NCBI GenBank assembly: GCA_934569195.1
Contig: CAKTKB010000045.1
Location: 1 to 10,508, forward strand
Source: an uncultured Oscillospiraceae bacterium
Lineage (GTDB): Bacteria; Bacillota; Clostridia; Oscillospirales; Oscillospiraceae
Direction of reading: 5' to 3'
Length of the DNA stretch: 10,508 nucleotides
Below the pieces are notes generated by a model that was given only the letters and a program-made list of their open reading frames with translations, searched no databases and was not told where the DNA came from. How positions within the stretch are numbered: the first letter of the stretch is position 1; every line of letters starts with the position of its first letter. The translations under genes and the position numbers were made by a program. This document shows positions 6,518 through 10,508 of the stretch, in pieces.

Positions 6518-8191
6518 ATGGCTGATACCACTGAAAGCAAAAATTTTATACACGCCTTTATTGATGAAGATATTGCCCCCGGCGGGCAATTTGCCGGAAA
6601 GACCGTCCATACGCGTTTTCCGCCGGAACCGAACGGATACCTGCATATCGGACATTGCAAGGCGCGGATTATTGATTTCGGCACGGCCGAAAAGTACGGC
6701 GGCCTGTGCAATCTGCGGATGGATGATACCAATCCGACGAAGGAGGACGTGGAGTTCGTCCAGGCAATCCAGGACGACATTCACTGGCTCGGATTCGACT
6801 GGGGCGACCGCTTTTTCTACGGCTCGGATTACTTTGAGAAGGATTACGAATACGCTGTGGAACTGATCAAAAAGGGGCTGGCCTATGTGTGCGAGCTGAC
6901 CCCGGAGCAGTTCAAGGAATGCCGCGGCGATCTGACGACCCCCGCAACCTCTCCCTACCGCGACCGTCCGATAGAGGAAAGCCTGGACCTGTTCGCCAGA
7001 ATGCGTGCCGGAGAATTTGAGGACAATCGCTATACGCTGCGGGCCAAGATCGACCTGGCCTCCGGCAACTTCAATATGCGCGATCCCGTCATTTACCGTA
7101 TCCGCCACATGCACCATCACCGCCAGGGAGATAAGTGGTGTATTTACCCCATGTACGACTTTGCGCACCCCATTCAGGACGCGCTGGAGGGTATCACCCA
7201 CTCCCTGTGCTCCCTGGAGTTTGAAAACCATCGTCCGCTGTACAATTGGGTGGTGGAGCATGTCTCCGTGCCCAATCATCCGCGCCAGATCGAGTTCGCG
7301 CGTCTGGGTATTGACCATACGGTTCTGTCCAAGCGTAAACTCCGCGCGCTGGTGGAGAACGGCTATGTATCCGGCTGGGATGATCCCCGGATGCCTACTC
7401 TGTGCGGCCTGCGGCGCAGAGGCTATACGCCGAAGTCCATCCGGAATTTCTGCGATCGGGACGGCGTGGCGAAGGCGCCGAACACCATCTCCTACGATTT
7501 CCTGGAGCACTGCCTGCGGGAGGATCTGAATGAGACGGCAACCCGTGTTATGGCGGTGCTGCACCCTGTCAAGCTTACGGTGACAAATTATCCCGAAAAT
7601 CTCAGCGAGAGCTTCCCCGTGGAGAACAATCCGGTCGATCCGGATTCCGGGACCCACGACGTGACCTTCTCCCGGAACCTCTGGATTGAGGCGGAGGACT
7701 TCATGGAGGAAAAGGTTGGAAAGTTCTTCCGCCTGTTCCCGGGAAATGAAGTCCGGCTCAAGGGCGCATATGTTGTGAAATGCACCGGCTGCGTAAAAGA
7801 CGAGGACGGAAATGTGACCGAAGTCCTGTGCGAGTATGACCCGGATTCCCGGGGCGGCAATCCCGCAGACGGCCGGAAGATCAAGAGTACCATCCACTGG
7901 GTGGATGCCGGTAACTGCTGTGATGCGGAGGTCCGTCAGTATGCCAACCTGTTTGACGACCCGGATCCGGATGCAGCAGGCAAGGATTTTCTGGCATGTC
8001 TGAACCCCGATTCTCTGGAGGTGCTTACCGGATGCAAGGTGGAGGCAAGCCTGCGGGATGTACAGGCCCCTGCTTCCTTCCAGTTTATGCGGCTGGGCTA
8101 CTTCTGCCCGGACAGCAAGGATTCCGCTCCGGGACACCTGGTGTTCAATCGCTCGGTCGGTCTGAAGGACAGCTTTAAGCCGGGAAAATAA
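6518..8191 (+). CDS. glnS: Glutaminyl-tRNA synthetase
   Basis: Class I aminoacyl-tRNA synthetase that charges tRNA-Gln with glutamine directly. The 557-residue product is close to the usual bacterial GlnRS length. It has the Rossmann-fold ATP site with RFPPEPNGYLHIGHCKA (33-49; the HIGH motif at 43-46), NLRMDDTNPTKEDVEFV (65-81), and VLSKRKL at 269-275, the KMSKS-equivalent loop in the GlnRS form. Two beta-barrel anticodon-binding domains follow from about residue 340, starting near RVMAVLHPVKLTVTNYPE. The frame is open upstream to 6260, but that part crosses the promoter; ATG 6518 sits after GGAGAGG and matches the family start. It is transcribed alone, divergent from pyrH, and ends at a strong terminator. 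Many Bacillota lack GlnRS and use GatCAB transamidation, so this gene is lineage-specific here. Confidence 0.97.
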   Translation: MADTTESKNFIHAFIDEDIAPGGQFAGKTVHTRFPPEPNGYLHIGHCKARIIDFGTAEKYGGLCNLRMDDTNPTKEDVEFVQAIQDDIHWLGFDWGDRFFYGSDYFEKDYEYAVELIKKGLAYVCELTPEQFKECRGDLTTPATSPYRDRPIEESLDLFARMRAGEFEDNRYTLRAKIDLASGNFNMRDPVIYRIRHMHHHRQGDKWCIYPMYDFAHPIQDALEGITHSLCSLEFENHRPLYNWVVEHVSVPNHPRQIEFARLGIDHTVLSKRKLRALVENGYVSGWDDPRMPTLCGLRRRGYTPKSIRNFCDRDGVAKAPNTISYDFLEHCLREDLNETATRVMAVLHPVKLTVTNYPENLSESFPVENNPVDPDSGTHDVTFSRNLWIEAEDFMEEKVGKFFRLFPGNEVRLKGAYVVKCTGCVKDEDGNVTEVLCEYDPDSRGGNPADGRKIKSTIHWVDAGNCCDAEVRQYANLFDDPDPDAAGKDFLACLNPDSLEVLTGCKVEASLRDVQAPASFQFMRLGYFCPDSKDSAPGHLVFNRSVGLKDSFKPGK

Positions 8192-8203
8192 CGCAATGAA
8201 AGG

Positions 8204-8240
8204 CGGCCAGTCCCGATTCCGGGACTGGCCGTTTGTTGCA
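8204..8240 (+). terminator. Rho-independent terminator of glnS
   Basis: A 12-bp perfect GC-rich stem (8204-8215 with 8220-8231) closed by an ATTC tetraloop and followed by TTTGTT, 12 nt after the glnS stop. On the minus strand the same stem is followed by CCTTTCATT, so it may also stop the convergent gene at 8354-8944. Confidence 0.88.
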
Positions 8241-8353
8241 GAAAGCCTTCCGCGATTTCTGAAAATCCCGGAGGACGCTTGGAAAATGCTTCTAATTTTG
8301 ATAGAAACCACCGATAGAGTGGTCGTTCTCGGCTAAAGGATGACTTTATTGAA

Positions 8354-8944
8354 TCAAAAGTCGCTGGTGTGATTTATTATGGCAGAAAATCTCGACTCAA
8401 GAAAAAAACGATAATCCGGATGCGCTTTGCTGTTTTGATATTCTTCGGTTATGACTTTTTGCAGCCAGTCCCTTCTTCTTGCATTGCTGATAAATTCGCT
8501 GTATCGTAATATGGTAATCAGGCCATTCGCTTCAGCATTTATTATTTCGTTATATGCATCAGGAATAAATTCACAATCATCTACGGTTGTTTTTTGAGTT
8601 GTTATAAAGGTATTGGGAATTTGAATATCCAATTTTTGATATGGGTCGATTTTGCTGCACGAATAAATATATCCTTTTATCCCCTTGTATGTATCTTCCA
8701 AGGCATTCGGATAGTATTCCTCAAATCTCAACCTTCCGTCTTTTTCAAATCCGTATGAACCCCATTTATACCACAAACCATCGAATGTAAAACGCCCTTC
8801 TTTGCATACCTTTTCCACAGCATTACTTAAATACACGAGCACATTTTCTCTTTTGTCCGAAAAATAAATAAGCGGGATGTTATGATTTGAAATTCTTGGT
8901 TCCAAAGTCTTGATTTTTCCTGTTTGTGATGCGTGAAAATACAT
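8354..8944 (-). CDS. Hypothetical protein, AT-rich orphan gene next to tRNA-Leu
   Basis: A 196-residue product I do not recognise with confidence. It has no signal peptide or membrane segment, so it is probably cytosolic. The N-terminus MYFHASQTGKIKTLEPRIS followed by IPLIYFSDKRENVLVYLS (23-40) loosely recalls ADP-ribosyltransferase-like families that begin with a His-x-Ser/Thr strand and a later Tyr-x-Ser/Thr strand; this is a weak inference. The middle is rich in aromatic residues (FDGLWYKWGSYGF, 54-66), and the end is charged and helical. ATG 8944 is well placed after AAGGTGAT. Base composition differs sharply from the neighbours: 8521-8640 has 37 G+C in 120 bases, against 35 in 60 for glnS at 7021-7080, which suggests later acquisition. 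The tRNA terminator ends only 27 nt upstream and no good promoter fits in between. Confidence 0.75.
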   Translation of the reverse strand: MYFHASQTGKIKTLEPRISNHNIPLIYFSDKRENVLVYLSNAVEKVCKEGRFTFDGLWYKWGSYGFEKDGRLRFEEYYPNALEDTYKGIKGYIYSCSKIDPYQKLDIQIPNTFITTQKTTVDDCEFIPDAYNEIINAEANGLITILRYSEFISNARRRDWLQKVITEEYQNSKAHPDYRFFLESRFSAIINHTSDF

Positions 8945-8971
8945 ATTATCACCTTATAACATACGGAATAT

Positions 8972-9008
8972 AAAAAATCCACTGTAATCCTGACAGAATT
9001 ACAGTGGA
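8972..9008 (-). terminator. Rho-independent terminator of tRNA-Leu(CAG)
   Basis: On the minus strand TCCACTGTAAT and ATTACAGTGGA form an 11-bp perfect stem with a 9-nt loop, followed by six T (8977-8972). It starts 4 nt after the CCA end of the tRNA. Confidence 0.88.
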
Positions 9009-9012
9009 CCTA

Positions 9013-9100
9013 TGGTGCGCGAGGCGGGACTTGAACCCGCATGCCCGGAATGAGCACTAGAACCTGAATCTAGCGAGTCTACCAATTCCACCACTCGCGC
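9013..9100 (-). tRNA. tRNA-Leu(CAG)
   Basis: An 88-nt class II tRNA on the minus strand. The acceptor stem GCGCGAG/CTCGCGC is fully paired, with discriminator A and encoded CCA (9015-9013). The anticodon stem CTAGA/TCTAG holds the loop TTCAGGT, anticodon CAG (9066-9064), which reads CUG leucine codons. The long variable arm TGCTC/GGGCA and the T-arm GCGGGTTCAAGTCCCGC are intact. It has its own promoter and terminator. Confidence 0.97.
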
Positions 9101-9118
9101 GTCTCAACTTACCGGCTC

Positions 9119-9147
9119 ATAATAGCACACATGGTCCCGTTTGTCAA
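9119..9147 (-). promoter_or_regulatory. Promoter of tRNA-Leu(CAG)
   Basis: Minus strand: perfect -35 TTGACA (9147-9142), 17-nt spacer, -10 TATTAT (9124-9119). The expected start is about 12 nt ahead of the mature tRNA 5' end at 9100, normal for a stable RNA gene. Confidence 0.85.
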
Positions 9148-9176
9148 TCCCGGATTTTTCGGACAAGCAGACAAAC

Positions 9177-9204
9177 AGGGATACGCCGGACAGATTTGCC
9201 CGGC
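9177..9204 (-). terminator. Possible terminator of the DUF2975-XRE operon
   Basis: GCCGGGC / GTCCGGC on the minus strand pair over 7 bp with one G-U, loop AAATCT (arms 9204-9198 and 9191-9185), starting 6 nt after the XRE stop. The downstream sequence is only moderately T-rich (CCCTGTTTGT), so termination may be incomplete. Confidence 0.4.
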
Positions 9205-9210
9205 TGCGGG

Positions 9211-9435
9211 TTAGCGGCTCCATGGGTCGTCCTGATCGACGTACTCCAGCAGCTCTCCCGGCTGGCAGCGAAGCTCCCTGCAAATGGCATTGAGGGTAGA
9301 CATCCGAATGGCCTTTGCCTTTCCTGTCTTTAGGATAGACAGATTTGCAGGCGTCAGACCGATCCGCTGGGAAAGCTCCAGGGATGTCATCTTTCTCTTG
9401 GCCAGCATAATATCCAGATTTACAACAATTGCCAT
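9211..9435 (-). CDS. Small XRE/Cro-family helix-turn-helix regulator (YozG-like)
   Basis: A 74-residue DNA-binding protein consisting almost only of an HTH_3/XRE domain. Residues 5-20 form the first helix (VNLDIMLAKRKMTSLE); the helix-turn-helix is LSQRIGLTPANLSILKTGKA (21-40), followed by MSTLNAICRELRCQPGELLEYV (45-66). The acidic tail ends DQDDPWSR. It belongs to the small regulators that are typically found beside DUF2975 membrane proteins, such as B. subtilis YozG with YoaS. The ATG at 9435 has TAGGAGAC 7 nt upstream, overlapping the stop codon of the DUF2975-like gene (9-nt gap), so the pair is co-transcribed and probably coupled. By analogy with the family it may autoregulate this operon; a palindrome at 9943-9954 is a candidate operator. 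The signal it answers to is unknown. Confidence 0.93.
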   Translation of the reverse strand: MAIVVNLDIMLAKRKMTSLELSQRIGLTPANLSILKTGKAKAIRMSTLNAICRELRCQPGELLEYVDQDDPWSR

Positions 9436-9444
9436 AGTCGTCTC

Positions 9445-9888
9445 CTAAATGGTGAGGTCATTTTCTTCCCGGAGCAGCACTGCGGCATCCATCACATCGG
9501 CAACAACGCTGATCATAAGCCACATGAACGCCATGATTACGACCACAAAAATCAGGGGAAGGTAAAAAAATGCGGCAACCAGGCATACCAGACTGACTGC
9601 CAGACAGGACCAGCGAATGCGGCGAATCAGCTTCACATTTTTGCGGGTAAACACACGATGGGCAAGAATGTTGCGAAGAAGCAGCTCTATATTCACAAGC
9701 GCCGCCCCCACAAAAAGCGCGCAGCAATAAAAAGCAATCAGAACGGCCCGCATGGAATCTACCGGCAGCTCCCGCCGAAGGGCATACCACTTCAGCCCTG
9801 TAGGCATGAAGAAAATCAGTGCAGCCAAAACGGCAAAAACAATCCGATTGGCCCACAGCGTCAGGGACGTAAGTCTTTCTCTGTTCAT
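9445..9888 (-). CDS. DUF2975-like integral membrane protein (YoaS-like)
   Basis: A 147-residue protein with four hydrophobic segments (about residues 14-29, 48-70, 93-112 and 113-136), so probably a four-helix inner membrane protein. The cytosolic-type stretch LLRNILAHRVFTRKNVKLIRRIRW (70-93) and the C-terminus DVMDAAVLLREENDLTI (131-147) fit the DUF2975 pattern as I recall it; the biochemical role of that family is unknown. The frame is open to a TTG at 9945, but that codon lies in the -35 box; ATG 9888 (or the adjacent TTG 9891) follows GGGAGGTG and lies about 22 nt after the expected transcription start. Together with the XRE gene 9 nt downstream it forms a membrane protein plus regulator module, possibly a membrane sensor that controls the regulator; that last point is inference. 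Confidence 0.88.
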   Translation of the reverse strand: MNRERLTSLTLWANRIVFAVLAALIFFMPTGLKWYALRRELPVDSMRAVLIAFYCCALFVGAALVNIELLLRNILAHRVFTRKNVKLIRRIRWSCLAVSLVCLVAAFFYLPLIFVVVIMAFMWLMISVVADVMDAAVLLREENDLTI

Positions 9889-9916
9889 CAACCGATTGCA
9901 CCTCCCACTGGGGTGC

Positions 9917-9945
9917 ATCATACCACCTATTATATCGAAAGTCAA
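9917..9945 (-). promoter_or_regulatory. Promoter of the DUF2975-XRE operon
   Basis: Minus strand: -35 TTGACT (9945-9940), 17-nt spacer, -10 TATGAT (9922-9917). Each is five of six to consensus. Transcription should start near 9910, shortly before the GGGAGGTG ribosome-binding site. Confidence 0.75.
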
Positions 9946-9954
9946 TAATTATTG
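9943..9954. promoter_or_regulatory. Perfect palindrome CAATAATTATTG, candidate operator
   Basis: A 12-bp perfect palindrome overlapping the first three bases of the -35 box of the DUF2975-XRE promoter. Position and symmetry fit a site for a small dimeric XRE regulator such as the one encoded in the operon. Binding is inferred, and AT-rich palindromes can arise by chance. Confidence 0.4.
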
Positions 9955-10240
9955 CAGATTTCCCGATATGTACACCTGTCGGCACCCCAGAAATATAATT
10001 CAAATGCCAACTTCATACAAACTTCATAGATTCTCTCTTTTTTTGTTCATATATTCCGGGTATGATGTGTGCATAAGGTTTGTGATGTAATTTGCTTCCA
10101 CAATCAATGCTTCATTGGTTTTCTTCTTTTTTCATTTTCCTCTCTCCAATTGGCGCCCTCGGAGTTATCCGGGGGTATTGCCATTTTATGAGGCTTTTCC
10201 TGGTGCCTTCAAAATACGTGCTAATTTTGCGGAAGAGCTA
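9955..10240. other. Gene-free AT-rich intergenic stretch
   Basis: Nearly 300 bases between the DUF2975-XRE promoter and the tRNA-Leu(GAG) promoter hold no gene I can support. Visible items are a perfect TATAAT at 9994-9999 on the plus strand with only a weak -35, a 28-codon reading frame 10004-10090 without a ribosome-binding site, a repeated AACTTCATA motif near 10009-10028, a terminator-like hairpin at 10102-10136, and a second hairpin at 10156-10175 (8 bp with one G-T, loop GTTA) without a T-run. Confidence 0.6.
10102..10136 (+). terminator. Terminator-like hairpin of unclear ownership
   Basis: AATCAATG and CATTGGTT form an 8-bp stem (one T-G pair) with loop CTT, followed by a T-rich tract TTCTTCTTTTTTC. 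The stem is AT-rich and weak. No supported plus-strand gene lies upstream, so it would serve only a small unannotated transcript, or nothing. Confidence 0.35.
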
Positions 10241-10269
10241 TTGACAAAGCGCCGCCTTTTGAGTATAAT
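10241..10269 (+). promoter_or_regulatory. Full-consensus promoter of tRNA-Leu(GAG)
   Basis: Perfect -35 TTGACA (10241-10246), 17-nt spacer, perfect -10 TATAAT (10264-10269). The expected start near 10276 is about 6 nt before the mature tRNA. Confidence 0.92.
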
Positions 10270-10281
10270 AGCGAGGAATCT

Positions 10282-10364
10282 GCGAGAGTGTTGGAATGGT
10301 AGACAAGCACGTTTGAGGTGCGTGTGGTTTCGCCGTGTGGGTTCGAGTCCCATCTCTCGCACCA
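10282..10364 (+). tRNA. tRNA-Leu(GAG)
   Basis: An 83-nt class II tRNA. The acceptor stem GCGAGAG/CTCTCGC is fully paired, with discriminator A and encoded CCA (10362-10364). The anticodon stem CACGT/GCGTG (last pair U-G) holds the loop TTGAGGT, anticodon GAG (10315-10317), which reads CUU and CUC leucine codons. The variable arm is short (TGGTTTCGCCG) and the T-arm is TGGGTTCGAGTCCCA. Part of that T-arm is copied in inverse and direct orientation at 10421-10508. Confidence 0.96.
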
Positions 10365-10370
10365 AGATCG

Positions 10371-10411
10371 AGCACCGGATTTTCCCAAACGGGAAGGTCC
10401 GGTGCTTTTTT
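10371..10411 (+). terminator. Rho-independent terminator of tRNA-Leu(GAG)
   Basis: AGCACCGGA (10371-10379) pairs with TCCGGTGCT (10398-10406); an inner TTCCC/GGGAA extends the stem around loop AAAC, and six T follow (10406-10411). It begins 6 nt after the CCA. Confidence 0.9.
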
Positions 10412-10420
10412 GCGCCGCAA

Positions 10421-10503
10421 GGGACTCGAACCATAAGTTAAGCATGTCCGGTGGACATGCTCTCGGCGGCCCGATGCCGCCGAAACCACCCGTTCCGAGT
10501 CCC
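10421..10503. repeat. Structured palindromic element with tRNA T-arm-like closing stem
   Basis: An 83-nt segment that can fold as a three-way junction. The closing stem pairs GGGACTCG (10421-10428) with CGAGTCCC (10496-10503), continued by AAC/GTT after a single bulged C at 10495. Inside are two perfect hairpins: AGCATGTCC/GGACATGCT (10441-10461, loop GGT) and TCGGCGGC/GCCGCCGA (10463-10483, loop CCGAT). GGGACTCGAACC (10421-10432) is the exact reverse complement of the T-arm strand of tRNA-Leu(GAG) (10340-10351). No reading frame or T-run is associated with it. It may be a dispersed palindromic repeat derived from a tRNA, or a structured RNA; I do not recognise it as a named family. Confidence 0.6.
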
Positions 10504-10508
10504 ATCTC

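Larger units (their letters stand above)
9908..9990. repeat. 9-bp inverted repeat flanking the DUF2975-XRE promoter
   Basis: CTGGGGTGC at 9908-9916 and its exact reverse complement GCACCCCAG at 9982-9990 lie 65 bp apart, on either side of the promoter at 9917-9945. The inner arm touches the -10 box and the likely transcription start. The match does not extend beyond 9 bp, so it may be chance. Confidence 0.4.

Noticed and set aside
6248..8311. 687-codon open frame on the minus strand
   Set aside because: Longest frame in the window, but it is antisense to glnS, runs through both divergent promoters and the glnS terminator, and shows no domain.
8307..8323. Hairpin ACCAC/GTGGT downstream of the orphan gene
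   Set aside because: Only a 5-bp stem with a 7-nt loop and no clear T-run on either strand; too weak to call a terminator.
10186..10505. Three overlapping minus-strand frames with GTRTHT- or MGLEPT-like sequence
   Set aside because: They are antisense translations of tRNA-Leu(GAG) and the palindromic element, a frequent source of spurious protein entries.
1..10508. CRISPR array or insertion sequence
   Set aside because: No evenly spaced repeats, no transposase-like frame and no terminal inverted repeats flanking one were seen.

Overview
The window reads as chromosomal DNA of a Clostridia-class member of the Bacillota, probably Oscillospiraceae/Ruminococcaceae-like. This rests on gene order (pyrH-frr-uppS-cdsA-dxr-rseP-ispG, then a probable polC), strong Shine-Dalgarno sites, consensus sigma-A promoters, tRNAs with encoded CCA, and moderate-to-high GC in the core genes. 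The assignment is inference; no species can be named from the sequence alone.

Positions 1-6302 (minus strand): one long, tightly packed operon driven by a promoter at 6274-6302. It reads pyrH (UMP kinase), frr (ribosome recycling factor), uppS (undecaprenyl diphosphate synthase), cdsA (CDP-diacylglycerol synthase), dxr (DXP reductoisomerase), rseP (site-2 metalloprotease), ispG (HMBPP synthase), and the first 19 codons of a gene that is probably polC. Most gaps are 3-13 nt and Shine-Dalgarno sites lie in the end of the preceding gene, so translational coupling is likely. The exception is the 77-nt frr-uppS gap, which holds a hairpin. Functionally it joins nucleotide supply and translation recycling with the isoprenoid (MEP) pathway and its envelope uses: dxr and ispG make isoprenoid precursors, uppS makes the lipid carrier for peptidoglycan, and cdsA makes the phospholipid precursor.

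Positions 6441-8240 (plus strand): a divergent glnS (glutaminyl-tRNA synthetase) with its own promoter and a strong terminator. GlnRS is not universal in Bacillota, many of which make Gln-tRNA by the GatCAB route.

Positions 8241-10508: a more accessory stretch bracketed by two leucine tRNA genes, tRNA-Leu(CAG) on the minus strand and tRNA-Leu(GAG) on the plus strand. It contains an AT-rich orphan gene of unknown function directly downstream of tRNA-Leu(CAG), and a two-gene module of a small XRE-type regulator plus a DUF2975-like membrane protein (compare B. subtilis yozG/yoaS), whose promoter carries a perfect palindrome. The window ends in an 83-nt element with inverted repeats able to fold as a three-way junction; its closing stem copies the tRNA T-arm sequence. 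That element is the least explained thing here.
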